Part shown: one piece after another, positions 1 through 8,451 of the stretch
How the letters are laid out: each line of letters begins with the position of its first letter
Numbering within the stretch: position 1 is the first letter of the stretch
Assembly: GCA_946612455.1 (NCBI GenBank)
Contig: CAMOER010000003.1
Location: 1 to 64,000, forward strand
Direction of reading: 5' to 3'
DNA from: UBA3305 sp002373555
GTDB lineage: Bacteria; Bacillota; Clostridia; Lachnospirales; Lachnospiraceae
DNA length: 64,000 nucleotides
Translations under genes and position numbers: made by a program
Notes under the pieces: model-generated
The model's input: the letters and a program-made list of their open reading frames with translations, nothing else
What the model was told of the DNA's origin: nothing
Database searches by the model: none

Positions 1-18
1 ATTATCCGGAGTATGTTT

Positions 19-747
19 ATGGATAAGAAAGAAATTTTGAAAACCGCATTTGCTCTTGCAGATCTGGATATCAGCAGTGAGCAGACAGAGCAGTTCATTG
101 CTTATGCTGCTCTTCTCTCCGAGTGGAATGAGAAAATGAATCTGACGGCGATTACGGATTTCAATGAAGTGGTTTCCAAACATTTCATTGACAGTCTTGC
201 GCCGATGTATGCAGGTGTATTAAAGACTAATAATATAGTCAAAAGAACAGTTGATGTCGGTACCGGTGCGGGTTTTCCGGGAATTCCCTTAAAGATCATG
301 AATCCCGATATGGATCTGACACTGGTCGACTCCCTGAACAAGCGGATTGATTTTCTGAATACCGTTATTGCGGAGTTGGGACTGAAGAAAACGCGTGCCG
401 TTCATGCCAGAGCTGAGGATTTCGGCCGTGACGGGAGCAACCGGGAAAAATACGGGTTGTGTGTTTCCAGAGCGGTCGCGGATCTGGCTGTGCTTTCGGA
501 ATATTGTATTCCGCTGCTGTCAAAGGGCGGTGTGTTTATCTCCTACAAAGGCGGAGATGCGCATCAGGAGATCCTGGGGGCAGAAAGAGCTGTAAAGGTA
601 CTGGGCGGAAAGATCCTTGCGGAAAAGGAATTCGTGATTACCGGGACGGATTATAAAAGAACACTGGTTGTGGTGAATAAGGTGGATCATACGCCGAAGA
701 AATTCCCCAGAAAGGCGGGCATGCCGAAAAAGAGTCCGATCAGATGA
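19..747 (+). CDS. rsmG: 16S rRNA (guanine-N7) methyltransferase RsmG
   Basis: A 242-residue protein of the RsmG/GidB family, which methylates N7 of a guanine in the 530 loop of 16S rRNA using S-adenosylmethionine. The SAM-binding glycine-rich motif VDVGTGAGFPGIPL lies near residue 80, and the N-terminal stretch with LLSEWNEKMNLTAI is typical of the family. I chose the ATG at 19 because GGAG at 8-11 gives a 7-base spacing, whereas the ATG at 13 would be only one base away. RsmG next to parA/parB is the usual origin-proximal arrangement in Firmicutes (mnmG-rsmG-parA-parB). A very long hairpin follows the gene. Confidence 0.96.
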   Translation: MDKKEILKTAFALADLDISSEQTEQFIAYAALLSEWNEKMNLTAITDFNEVVSKHFIDSLAPMYAGVLKTNNIVKRTVDVGTGAGFPGIPLKIMNPDMDLTLVDSLNKRIDFLNTVIAELGLKKTRAVHARAEDFGRDGSNREKYGLCVSRAVADLAVLSEYCIPLLSKGGVFISYKGGDAHQEILGAERAVKVLGGKILAEKEFVITGTDYKRTLVVVNKVDHTPKKFPRKAGMPKKSPIR

Positions 748-793
748 GGGGGAGTAGGACAGATAGAGACGCTGCATTTGTATTCAAGTGACA

Positions 794-870
794 CTGCAGG
801 AGAATAATAAAGCCTCCGGAAACAGGGCACGGGGTGAACAGTTTCCGGAGGCTTTATTATTCTCCTGCAG
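794..870. terminator. 30-bp perfect hairpin downstream of rsmG
   Basis: The arms 794-823 and 841-870 are perfectly complementary over 30 bases, with a 17-base loop. The inner part (AAGCCTCCGGAAAC / GTTTCCGGAGGCTTTATTATT) looks like an ordinary terminator with a T-rich tail; the extra CTGCAGGAGAATAAT arm makes it much longer than usual and active-looking on both strands. Confidence 0.7.
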
Positions 871-925
871 CTGTTACTGGAAGATTTTTTGAAATTCGTA
901 CTCTTCACTTGCTATCGATCTATTC

Positions 926-952
926 TGATCATTTTGAGATTCAAAATGATCA
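926..952. promoter_or_regulatory. 12-bp perfect inverted repeat upstream of dfx
   Basis: TGATCATTTTGA (926-937) pairs with TCAAAATGATCA (941-952) around the loop GAT. It lies about 50 bases upstream of a TATAAT hexamer at 1003-1008, in the AT-rich promoter region of the desulfoferrodoxin gene. It could be an operator or a small terminator; the sequence does not decide. The rest of 871-1071 shows nothing else I recognise. Confidence 0.4.
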
Positions 953-1071
953 TTTATTGAACTTAATTGCATCTTGTTAAATTATGAGATTTATGTTATA
1001 TTTATAATACTATTTAGGAATTATGATACACTCTCCTATTTTCGGAGAATTATGATTAAGGAGGTTACCAT

Positions 1072-1455
1072 ATGAGTGACAGCAGATTCTATATTTGTGA
1101 GCATTGCGGCAATCTGATAGGCATGATCAATGATGCAGGCGTTCCGCTTGTATGCTGCGGTCAGAAAATGACGAAACTGGAACCCGGCACTGTGGAAGCT
1201 TCTCATGAGAAGCATATTCCGGTCGTTGCGGTGGACGGATGCAAGGTAAAGGTATGTATTGGTTCTGCAGCGCATCCGATGCTGGAGGCCCACAGCATTC
1301 TTTGGGTATATCTGCAGACGGATAAGGGCGGACATAGAAAATGTCTGGAAGTCGGCGGTGCGCCGGAGGTTGAATTCGCACTTACGGAGGATGAAAAGCC
1401 TGTGGCGGCTTATGCATACTGCAATCTGCATGGGCTCTGGAAAGCAGATATCTGA
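1072..1455 (+). CDS. Desulfoferrodoxin-like superoxide reductase
   Basis: A 127-residue protein of the desulfoferrodoxin family, which reduces superoxide to peroxide without making oxygen and is typical of anaerobes. The N-terminal rubredoxin-like knuckle is visible as CEHCGN near residue 10 and CCGQKM near residue 28. The catalytic iron-site ligands are present as EKHIPVV (His near 46), HPMLEAHSI (two His near 66-72) and the C-terminal CNLHGLW (Cys and His). The length matches two-domain desulfoferrodoxin. AAGGAGG at 1059-1065 supports the start. It stands alone and ends in a clear terminator. Confidence 0.93.
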   Translation: MSDSRFYICEHCGNLIGMINDAGVPLVCCGQKMTKLEPGTVEASHEKHIPVVAVDGCKVKVCIGSAAHPMLEAHSILWVYLQTDKGGHRKCLEVGGAPEVEFALTEDEKPVAAYAYCNLHGLWKADI

Positions 1456-1477
1456 TTTCTATATTGATTTCGATTTG

Positions 1478-1500
1478 AAAGACCGGTTCGCCGGTCTTTT
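1478..1500 (+). terminator. Intrinsic terminator after dfx
   Basis: Stem AAAGACCGG (1478-1486), loop TTCG and CCGGTCTTT (1491-1499) run into a T tract. The terminator abuts the first parS site. Confidence 0.85.
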
Positions 1501-1501
1501 T

Positions 1502-1517
1502 TGTTTCACGTGAAACA
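1502..1517. promoter_or_regulatory. parS centromere site 1
   Basis: TGTTTCACGTGAAACA is a perfect match to the 16-bp palindromic parS consensus known for Spo0J/ParB. It lies 1.5 kb from parB, as expected for origin-proximal parS. Confidence 0.95.
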
Positions 1518-1597
1518 ATTTTTACAAGATAGTGCTTTCTTGTTTCGTCTACCTGATCCGAAATAAAGCAGGAATCATTTGATTTGCTTCGTTTAAA

Positions 1598-1613
1598 TGT
1601 TTCACGTGAAACA
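1598..1613. promoter_or_regulatory. parS centromere site 2
   Basis: A second perfect copy of TGTTTCACGTGAAACA, 96 bp from the first. Together they form a small ParB-loading cluster upstream of parA. Confidence 0.95.
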
Positions 1614-1664
1614 TGGTTTTTTTATTGTGTATTGTCGCCAGGGTTGATATTATTCCTCACCGTC

Positions 1665-1835
1665 GTACAAAGTGTATTCCAGACAAAACAGGGGTCGCGT
1701 CATTGGCTTCGTAACACGGATAAAACATATGCACTCCTTCCAGCCAACGAATAAAGCGTGTTGGCTTCCAGTCTGCAGTTTTCCCGGTTTCTGTCGCCTG
1801 ACACTCTACAGTTCTGTCTGGAATACACTCTGTAC
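1665..1835 (+). repeat. Covarying hairpin element, copy A
   Basis: A 171-bp non-coding element bounded by inverted arms 1665-1689 and 1811-1835 (23 of 25 positions pair). It contains a conserved internal segment (GGCTTCGTAACACGG, ATGCACTCCTTC) and a small internal hairpin AGCCAAC (1742-1748) / GTTGGCT (1760-1766) around a loop containing AAAGCGT. The same architecture with different but still complementary stems recurs at 8203-8372 and 8452-8707. Confidence 0.75.
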
Positions 1836-1924
1836 TTACGCGGGATGCACCAAAATATATAATACTGTTCAATATATACATTAAAAACAGTATTATTGAT
1901 GAATTCAATTGAATTCTTTACAAG

Positions 1925-2075
1925 TCTACGTCTCTGCCTGATCTAAATCAAAGCTATGGAGCAACGGGCGATAGCTAACGTTCTTCATGCATTTAAGCGA
2001 GATCTGTGATCTGCGAAGCCTACGATGCGATTCGTGTTTTGCCTGGAATATATACTGTACGACGGCGAAAAATAA
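1925..2075 (-). repeat. Probable decayed copy D of the hairpin element
   Basis: Read on the minus strand from 2075, this stretch starts with CCGTCGTACAGTATATATTCC and CAGGCAAAACACG, matching the left arm of copy A, followed by a TAGGCTTCG motif and a small AGCTAT/ATAGCT stem. The far arm is not recognisable. It faces copy A tail to tail. The remainder of the gap 1836-2114 shows nothing else. Confidence 0.45.
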
Positions 2076-2114
2076 TTAAATCAATATCGAAGCAAATAAA
2101 TGACATGCGATATT

Positions 2115-2143
2115 TTGACACTGCATATATTCTATGATAAACT
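2115..2143 (+). promoter_or_regulatory. Candidate parA promoter
   Basis: TTGACA at 2115-2120 and TAAACT at 2138-2143 are 17 bases apart, about 40 bases upstream of the parA start. Confidence 0.5.
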
Positions 2144-2179
2144 AGGCACGCGGAATAACAGATACAGAGAGGATTCGTA

Positions 2180-2956
2180 ATGAAACGAATAATTGCGGTT
2201 GCAAATCAGAAGGGCGGCGTCGGAAAAACGACAACCACCGTAAATCTTTCGGCCTGTATTGCAGAAGCCGGGAAACGCGTCCTGGTCATTGACATGGATC
2301 CCCAGGGCAATACCACGAGCGGATTCGGAATCGATAAAGACAGTATAGAGAATACGATCTATGAAGTTCTGATCGGTGAATGTGATTTGAAAGACGCGAT
2401 CCAGACAACGGCGGTCAAGAAACTCGATATTGTAACATCCAATATCGATCTGACGGGGGCTGAGATCGAACTTCTGAATGTAGAAGAGAAAGAATATATC
2501 TTGAGGAAAGAGGCTGAAACAGTCGAGAACAGCTATGATTACATCATCATCGACTGCCCGCCTTCCCTTAACATGCTTACAGTCAATGCCATGACTACAG
2601 CAGATACTGTCCTGATCCCGATCCAGTGTGAATACTACGCTCTGGAAGGCCTGTCCCAGCTGATGTATACGATCGATCTGGTAAAGAACAGACTGAATGA
2701 AGATCTGATGGTCGAAGGCGTGGTATTTACCATGTATGATTCCAGAACAAATCTTTCCGCCCAGGTCGTGGAAAATGTCAAGGATAATCTCGAATACAAT
2801 ATATACAACACGATTATCCCGAGAAATGTCAGACTGGCAGAAGCGCCGAGCTACGGCATGCCGATCACGATTTATGATCCGAAATCGGCCGGTGCGGAAA
2901 GCTATCGGAAGCTTGCAAAAGAAGTCATTAAGAATAAAGTCATGGACCGCAGCTGA
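2180..2956 (+). CDS. parA: Chromosome-partitioning ATPase ParA/Soj
   Basis: A 258-residue ParA-family ATPase that works with ParB-parS in origin segregation. The deviant Walker A motif KGGVGKTTTT is at residues 11-20, the Walker A' motif VLVIDMDPQGN near 40 and the DCPPSL switch near 125. The length is typical of Soj proteins lacking an N-terminal DNA-binding extension. It is followed 36 bases later by parB and preceded by two parS sites, so chromosomal rather than plasmid function is likely. Confidence 0.96.
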   Translation: MKRIIAVANQKGGVGKTTTTVNLSACIAEAGKRVLVIDMDPQGNTTSGFGIDKDSIENTIYEVLIGECDLKDAIQTTAVKKLDIVTSNIDLTGAEIELLNVEEKEYILRKEAETVENSYDYIIIDCPPSLNMLTVNAMTTADTVLIPIQCEYYALEGLSQLMYTIDLVKNRLNEDLMVEGVVFTMYDSRTNLSAQVVENVKDNLEYNIYNTIIPRNVRLAEAPSYGMPITIYDPKSAGAESYRKLAKEVIKNKVMDRS

Positions 2957-2992
2957 ACACCATAATATCTGATCGTAAACGGAGAAAGAACA

Positions 2993-3958
2993 ATGGCACA
3001 GAAAAGAGGACTGGGAAAAGGCATCAGCAAAGGCGGGGGACTGAATGCACTGATTCCCGGCAGCAATGATGAAAATAAGAAGGAAAAGGTTGAAAAACCG
3101 GAGAAATCCACAAAAACATCCACAAAAAAGCCGGTAAAAGTGGAAAACACGCCTAAAAACAGCGACGAACTGAATGGTGCAGTGTGGATAAGTCTGCAGA
3201 AGATCGAACGGAATCCGGATCAGCCGCGGAAGGATTTTGACGAAGAAAGCCTGCAGGAACTGGCCGATTCGATCAAGACCTACGGGATCATTCAGCCGCT
3301 TCTTGTAAAGCCGGAAGGAAAACGCTATCTGATCATCGCCGGAGAGCGGAGATGGAGAGCAGCAAAGCTCGCCGGACTGAAAAAAGTCCCGGCGATCGTA
3401 AAGGACTATACAGATAGTGAAGTTATGGAGATCTCTCTGATCGAGAATATTCAGAGAGAAGATCTTAATGTCATGGATGAAGCGAACGGCTACAAACGTC
3501 TGATGGAGGAGTTTTCCTACCGGCAGGAAGACCTGGCGGAGAAGCTTTCCAAGAGCCGCAGCGTGATCGCCAACCGGCTTCGTCTTCTGAAGCTGATGCC
3601 CGAAGTGCAGGAAATGCTGCGTACGGGCGCTATTTCCGAGGGACACGCAAGAGCGCTGATCGTTATCGAGGATCCGGCGCTGCAGCTACAGGCTGCAAAG
3701 ACAGTCGCTGACAATCATTTCAGTGTCCGTGAAACGGAAAAGCTGGTCAAGGGACTTCTGGCTCCGCCGAAGCCGGAAAAGGAAGACTGGGCGAGTGCGG
3801 ATCAGTTCACCTATGACAAGCTGGAGGATGAACTGCGCAGCTCGATCGGTTCGAAGGTCAGTATCAGGCGGACTGACAAAACAAAAGGAAAGATCATCAT
3901 TGATTATTTCTCCATCGATGATCTCGAGCGGATCGCAGAGATCATCAATCGAAAATAG
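2993..3958 (+). CDS. parB: Chromosome-partitioning protein ParB/Spo0J
   Basis: A 321-residue ParB. A basic N-terminal segment (residues 1-15) typical of ParA-stimulating tails is followed by a Lys-rich linker. The ParB/sulfiredoxin CTP-binding domain starts with ISLQKIERNPDQPRKDF near residue 66 and includes IIAGERRWRAAKLAG and the ENIQREDLN box near 155. An HTH follows (EDLAEKLSKSRSVIANRL), and a C-terminal dimerisation segment ends the protein. GGAGAAAG precedes the ATG. It is cotranscribed with parA and the DUF4446 gene. Confidence 0.96.
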   Translation: MAQKRGLGKGISKGGGLNALIPGSNDENKKEKVEKPEKSTKTSTKKPVKVENTPKNSDELNGAVWISLQKIERNPDQPRKDFDEESLQELADSIKTYGIIQPLLVKPEGKRYLIIAGERRWRAAKLAGLKKVPAIVKDYTDSEVMEISLIENIQREDLNVMDEANGYKRLMEEFSYRQEDLAEKLSKSRSVIANRLRLLKLMPEVQEMLRTGAISEGHARALIVIEDPALQLQAAKTVADNHFSVRETEKLVKGLLAPPKPEKEDWASADQFTYDKLEDELRSSIGSKVSIRRTDKTKGKIIIDYFSIDDLERIAEIINRK

Positions 3959-3980
3959 AATAGAATAAAGGAGGTGAAGC

Positions 3981-4526
3981 ATGGAAGTTCTGAACAGTAT
4001 TTTTGACGGAATGGCGGGTGTTGTCAATTCGCTGCCGGTAAATGACAATCTGTTTCTGCTTCTGCTGATTCTGATCAATATAGTTCTGATTATAATAGTA
4101 GTCTCACTTCAGATCAGAGTAGGTTACCTGACAAAAAGATATGATCTTTTCATGCGCGGACACAATGGCGCTGCGCTGGAGGACAATATGGTGGATCTTT
4201 ACCGGAAGATCCAGACGATTCAGAACCGTGAACAGGCCAATAAGGATCTCATGAAGATGCTGAACCGCGGCATGAATGATACGATTCAGAAAACAGGCCT
4301 GGTCAAGTACAATGCATTTGACGGCATGGGCGGCGAATCCAGCTTTGCGCTGGCACTGCTGAACATGGAAAATACGGGATTTATCCTGAATGCGATGCAC
4401 AGCCGCAATTCCTGTTATCTGTATATCAAGGAAGTGCACGGCGGAAAACCGGATGTTGTCCTGACCAATGAAGAAAAAGGTGCGCTGGATGAAGCGCTTG
4501 ACGCAGGATACGGAAAAAGAAGTTGA
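3981..4526 (+). CDS. DUF4446 family membrane-anchored protein
   Basis: A 181-residue protein of the DUF4446 family, which commonly follows parB in Firmicutes; its function is unknown. One hydrophobic segment spans roughly residues 20-45 (LFLLLLILINIVLIIIVVSL), followed by a short coiled-coil-like stretch (residues 65-100) and a compact C-terminal domain with GLVKYNAFDGMGGESSFALAL. AAAGGAGGTG supports the start. The spacing of 22 bases from parB suggests one operon. Confidence 0.88.
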   Translation: MEVLNSIFDGMAGVVNSLPVNDNLFLLLLILINIVLIIIVVSLQIRVGYLTKRYDLFMRGHNGAALEDNMVDLYRKIQTIQNREQANKDLMKMLNRGMNDTIQKTGLVKYNAFDGMGGESSFALALLNMENTGFILNAMHSRNSCYLYIKEVHGGKPDVVLTNEEKGALDEALDAGYGKRS

Positions 4527-4602
4527 TTCAAAAACTGATGGATGGTATTATTGTGAATACTGAAAATCCACATGACAACATCAAGCCGGGGGAGGTAAGC
4601 TG

Positions 4603-5496
4603 ATGTCCATTTTTGAAGGAGCCGGCGTTGCCATCGTAACGCCTTTTGAAGCAGACGGTTCGGTTTCCTATAAGAAGCTGGGAGAACTGCTTGATTACCA
4701 GATCGAGAACAAAACGGATGCGATCATTATCTGCGGAACGACCGGAGAGGGTTCCACCCTTTCCATGGAGGAGCACAAGGAGTGCATCCGCTTTACCGCA
4801 GAATATGTAAACGGACGCATTCCCGTGATCGCAGGCACCGGATCGAACTGCACCGAAACCGCGATCGAGCTTTCGAAGCAGGCCGAGGAGGACGGCGCGG
4901 ATGCGCTTCTTGTCGTCACACCGTATTACAATAAGGCTAGCCAGAAGGGCCTGATCCAGCACTTTACAGCAGTCGCAGAAAGCACAACGCTTCCTATTAT
5001 AATGTACAATGTTCCGAGCCGCACGGGTGTGAATATCCAGGCGAAGACCGCTGTGGAGATCGCAAAGCGCAATAAAAATGTGGTCGCGATCAAGGATGCA
5101 GCTGCCAATCTTTCGCAGACAGCCTATATGGCATATCTTTCAAAGGAAGCAGGCGGCGTGCTGGATATCTATTCCGGAAATGATGATGAAGTGATCCCGC
5201 TTCTGTCCGTCGGCGGAAAGGGCGTTATTTCCGTGCTCTCCAATGTTGCGCCGCGCGAGACACATGACATGGTCTATGAATATCTGCACGGTGACAGAGA
5301 AAAGGCCGTGGATATCCAGCTTCGGATGCTTCCGCTGATTAAAGCGCTTTTCTGCGAAGTCAACCCGATCCCGGTGAAGACTGCGCTCAATCTGATGGGC
5401 ATGAATGCCGGTCCGCTCAGAATGCCGCTTTGCGAAATGGAGCCCGAGAATCTGGAACTGCTGAAAAAAGAAATGAAAAATGCCGGCCTCATCTGA
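4603..5496 (+). CDS. dapA: 4-hydroxy-tetrahydrodipicolinate synthase DapA
   Basis: A 297-residue DapA that condenses pyruvate with aspartate semialdehyde in lysine and diaminopimelate synthesis. The GTTGEGSTLS motif is near residue 46, the catalytic tyrosine lies in IIMYNVPSRTG near 133 and the Schiff-base lysine in VVAIKDAAAN near 163. The length is standard. GGGGGAGGT precedes the start. dapB follows after a small terminator hairpin, so the two form a lysine/DAP unit. Confidence 0.97.
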   Translation: MSIFEGAGVAIVTPFEADGSVSYKKLGELLDYQIENKTDAIIICGTTGEGSTLSMEEHKECIRFTAEYVNGRIPVIAGTGSNCTETAIELSKQAEEDGADALLVVTPYYNKASQKGLIQHFTAVAESTTLPIIMYNVPSRTGVNIQAKTAVEIAKRNKNVVAIKDAAANLSQTAYMAYLSKEAGGVLDIYSGNDDEVIPLLSVGGKGVISVLSNVAPRETHDMVYEYLHGDREKAVDIQLRMLPLIKALFCEVNPIPVKTALNLMGMNAGPLRMPLCEMEPENLELLKKEMKNAGLI

Positions 5497-5535
5497 ACCA
5501 GTGGTTTCGGTGAGATCTGATGATCTATTCAAATA

Positions 5536-5559
5536 CCCCGCCGTTTAAGCGGGGTTTTT
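5536..5559 (+). terminator. Short hairpin between dapA and dapB
   Basis: CCCCGC (5536-5541) and GCGGGG (5549-5554) flank the loop CGTTTAA and are followed by TTTTT. It lies only about 20 bases upstream of the dapB start and may reduce read-through from dapA. Confidence 0.65.
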
Positions 5560-5579
5560 ATCTAACGGAGGATGATAAC

Positions 5580-6338
5580 ATGATCAAAGTGATTTTAAAC
5601 GGATGCTGCGGCGTGATGGGCGGCGTTGTTACGGAACTGGTGGAAGCAGAGCCCGATATGGAGATCGTGGCCGGCATCGATATCAAGGATAACGGAAAGA
5701 CGGAATATCCCGTATTTCCGAGCCTGTCGGAATGCAGCGTGCCGGCAGATGTGGTGATTGATTTTTCATCTGCGAAGGCCATGGATTCTCTGATCGCGGG
5801 CCTGAAGGAAAAGAAGATCCCTGCTGTACTGTGCTCAACGGGCCTTTCGGAAGAGCAGCTTGCAGCTGTGGAAGCGCTCAGCAAGGAGAGCGCCGTACTG
5901 AAATCCGCAAATATGTCGCTTGGCATCAATCTGATGTTCAAGGTGCTGAAAATGATCGCGCCGATGCTTTCAGAGGAAGGATTTGATATTGAGATTCTGG
6001 AAAAGCACCATCACAGAAAGCTGGATGCGCCGAGCGGCACGGCGATCGCGCTGGCGGATGCGATCAATGATGCCATGGAGGAAAAGCTCAAATATACATT
6101 TGACCGTTCCGCTGTCAGAGCGCCCCGTGATCCGAAGGAGATCGGTTTTGCGGCGATCCGCGGCGGCAATATCGTCGGCGAGCATGATGTGATCTTTGCA
6201 GGACAGGATGAAGTGATCACGATCTCTCATCAGGCAGCTTCCAGAGCGATCTTTGCGAAGGGTGCTGTCGCGGCGGCAAAGTTCCTGGCGGGCAAGCCTG
6301 CGGGATACTATGATATGAGCGACGTGGTGAACGTTTAA
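5580..6338 (+). CDS. dapB: 4-hydroxy-tetrahydrodipicolinate reductase DapB
   Basis: A 252-residue NAD(P)H-dependent DapB, the step after DapA. It has the N-terminal dinucleotide motif NGCCGVMGG, the VVIDFS segment near residue 60 and the family signature EKHHHRKLDAPSGTA near 140, including the catalytic His and Lys. I took the ATG at 5580, preceded by ACGGAGG, rather than the in-frame ATG at 5520, which would place the upstream terminator hairpin inside the coding region. Confidence 0.96.
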   Translation: MIKVILNGCCGVMGGVVTELVEAEPDMEIVAGIDIKDNGKTEYPVFPSLSECSVPADVVIDFSSAKAMDSLIAGLKEKKIPAVLCSTGLSEEQLAAVEALSKESAVLKSANMSLGINLMFKVLKMIAPMLSEEGFDIEILEKHHHRKLDAPSGTAIALADAINDAMEEKLKYTFDRSAVRAPRDPKEIGFAAIRGGNIVGEHDVIFAGQDEVITISHQAASRAIFAKGAVAAAKFLAGKPAGYYDMSDVVNV

Positions 6339-6377
6339 GATTGTGACGGGAAACGGCTGACTGCCGGTAAACAGCCA

Positions 6378-6490
6378 GATCGTGCATCTGTGCAGCTGAA
6401 AACAGTCCATATGAAATGTTGGATCATGCATTTGTACAGCTGGAATCCAGTCGGTATGAAATGTCGGACCGTGCATCTGTACAGCTGAAA
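6378..6490 (+). repeat. Three tandem 44-45-bp repeats downstream of dapB
   Basis: Units start at about 6378, 6422 and 6467 and share GTGCATCTGTACAGCTG and TATGAAATGT. The copies differ at several positions. No reading frame is maintained. Confidence 0.7.
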
Positions 6491-6504
6491 GCCGTTATGA
6501 TCAG

Positions 6505-6570
6505 CTGTCATCCTGAACGGCGGAGCCGTGAAGGATCCACCGCTTGAAGCCTGCGGTTTTATGCCAACCG
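6505..6570. repeat. Interspersed CTGTCAT/GGATCC repeat, partial copy
   Basis: CTGTCATCCTGA, then GAAGGATCCACCGC and a GCGGTTTTA motif. The same word order recurs at 36604, 37285, 53734 and 60523. The rest of the gap up to purB (6571-6722) shows only AT-rich sequence. Confidence 0.5.
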
Positions 6571-6722
6571 AAGAAAAGAAGAGTGGAGATTACACATTAA
6601 TATCAGGCATATTACTTGCCTAAAGTGGGAATACAATAAATTATCAGAACGAGTTATCTTCATATAGTGGGGGATACGAACCATTTTCCCTTCTATCCAA
6701 ATCAGTCAGAAAGGATTTTACT

Positions 6723-8156
6723 ATGGCTACAGACAGATATCAGAGCCCTCTGGAAACGAGATATGCAAGTGCGGAGATGCAGTTTATTTTTTCACCGGAC
6801 AAGAAGTTCCGTACCTGGAGGCGTCTGTGGATCGCGCTTGCGGAGACCGAACAGGAGCTGGGACTTCCGATCACGGATGAACAGATCGAAGAACTGAAAG
6901 CACATAAGGATGATATCAATTACGAGGAAGCACGGAAGCAGGAAGCAAAGGTCCGCCACGATGTCATGGCGCATGTGCATGCTTACGGACTGCAGTGCCC
7001 GAATGCCAAGGGCATCATTCATCTGGGCGCGACTTCCTGTTATGTGGGAGACAATACGGATATCATTATCATGCGGGAAGCACTGCAGCTGGTCAGAAAG
7101 AAACTGATCAATGTCATTGCTGCACTCGCAGGATTTGCAGAAAAATATGCGGATCTGCCGACGCTCGGATTTACGCATTTCCAGCCTGCACAGCCTACGA
7201 CGGTCGGCAAGCGTGCAACACTGTGGCTGAATGATCTGGCCATGGATCTGGCAGATCTGGATTATGTGATCGGTTCGCTGAAGATGCTGGGATCGAAGGG
7301 TACCACGGGAACACAGGCAAGTTTCCTGGAGCTTTTCGGCGGCGACCATGAGAAATGCAAGGCCGCGGACAAGCGTATTGCGGAAAAGATGGGCTTCTCG
7401 GAGTGCTATCCGGTATCCGGACAGACATATTCGAGGAAGGTGGACTTCCGTGTGCTTTCGGTGCTGGCAGGGATTGCCCAGAGCGCGCACAAGTTCTCGA
7501 ATGATATCCGGCTTCTGCAGCATCTGAAAGAAGTGGAAGAGCCTTTTGAAAAGAGCCAGATCGGTTCTTCGGCGATGGCTTATAAGAGAAATCCGATGCG
7601 TTCGGAGAGAATTGCATCGCTGTCCAATTATGTCATGAGCGATCTGATGAATCCGATGCTGGTGTCTTCGACACAGTGGTTCGAGAGAACGCTGGATGAT
7701 TCGGCAAACAAGAGACTGTCTGTGCCGGAGGCTTTCCTGTGCATCGATGGTATCCTGACACTGTATCTGAATGTGGCGGACGGACTGGTGGTGTACCCGA
7801 AGGTGATCAGAAAGCGTCTGATGTCGGAGCTGCCTTTCATGGCGACGGAGAATATCATGATGGATGCTGTGAAGGCGGGCGGCGACAGGCAGGAGCTGCA
7901 TGAGCGGATCCGGGAGCTTTCGATGGAGGCCGGAAAGCATGTGAAGGCAGAGGGACTGGATAACGATCTGCTGGATCTGATCGCGGCGGATCCGATGTTT
8001 TCCCTTTCCCGGGAGGATCTGGAGAAGTCGATGGATCCTGCGAAGTATGTCGGCCGTGCGCCTGAGCAGACGCGGGAATTCCTGGCATCCGTGATCACGC
8101 CAATTCTGGAAGAGAATAAAGATCTTCTGGGCGTGGAAGCCATTGTCACCGTGTAA
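6723..8156 (+). CDS. purB: Adenylosuccinate lyase PurB
   Basis: A 477-residue fumarase-superfamily lyase acting twice in purine synthesis (SAICAR to AICAR, and adenylosuccinate to AMP). The superfamily signature SSAMAYKRNPMRSE is near residue 285, and TSCYVGDNTD near 105 and GFTHFQPAQPTTVGKR near 155 supply the other active-site segments. The length agrees with the longer PurB subgroup found in clostridia and eukaryotes. AGAAAGGA precedes the ATG. No purine riboswitch is visible upstream. It appears to be monocistronic. Confidence 0.95.
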   Translation: MATDRYQSPLETRYASAEMQFIFSPDKKFRTWRRLWIALAETEQELGLPITDEQIEELKAHKDDINYEEARKQEAKVRHDVMAHVHAYGLQCPNAKGIIHLGATSCYVGDNTDIIIMREALQLVRKKLINVIAALAGFAEKYADLPTLGFTHFQPAQPTTVGKRATLWLNDLAMDLADLDYVIGSLKMLGSKGTTGTQASFLELFGGDHEKCKAADKRIAEKMGFSECYPVSGQTYSRKVDFRVLSVLAGIAQSAHKFSNDIRLLQHLKEVEEPFEKSQIGSSAMAYKRNPMRSERIASLSNYVMSDLMNPMLVSSTQWFERTLDDSANKRLSVPEAFLCIDGILTLYLNVADGLVVYPKVIRKRLMSELPFMATENIMMDAVKAGGDRQELHERIRELSMEAGKHVKAEGLDNDLLDLIAADPMFSLSREDLEKSMDPAKYVGRAPEQTREFLASVITPILEENKDLLGVEAIVTV

Positions 8157-8202
8157 TATAGATTTTTCATAAGATTTCATTGCGATGTATTGATCATTTG
8201 TC

Positions 8203-8372
8203 AGCACAGCCTGCATCCTCTGCGGCAACAGGGTCCTCAGATTGCTTCGTAATCCGGATAAAGCATATGCACTCCTTCGGTCAAACAAAAAGCGTGTTTG
8301 CCCTCCGTCGGCAGCTTTCCCGGTTACTGTCGCTCTTCACACACAGTTGCCGCAGAGGATGCAGGCTGTGCT
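8203..8372 (+). repeat. Covarying hairpin element, copy B
   Basis: A 170-bp element bounded by a perfect 27-bp inverted repeat (8203-8229 and 8346-8372). An internal stem CAAAC (8282-8286) / GTTTG (8296-8300) encloses the loop AAAAAGCGT. The core words TTGCTTCGTAATCCGG and ATGCACTCCTTCGG match copies A and C while the arm sequence differs. Confidence 0.8.
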
Positions 8373-8451
8373 TCGTAATGTGCACCGGAAGTTTTCTGGC
8401 AGCCGGAGTGTTGATTGTCACATATATGTGTTTTTCGCTCTCACATTAAGA

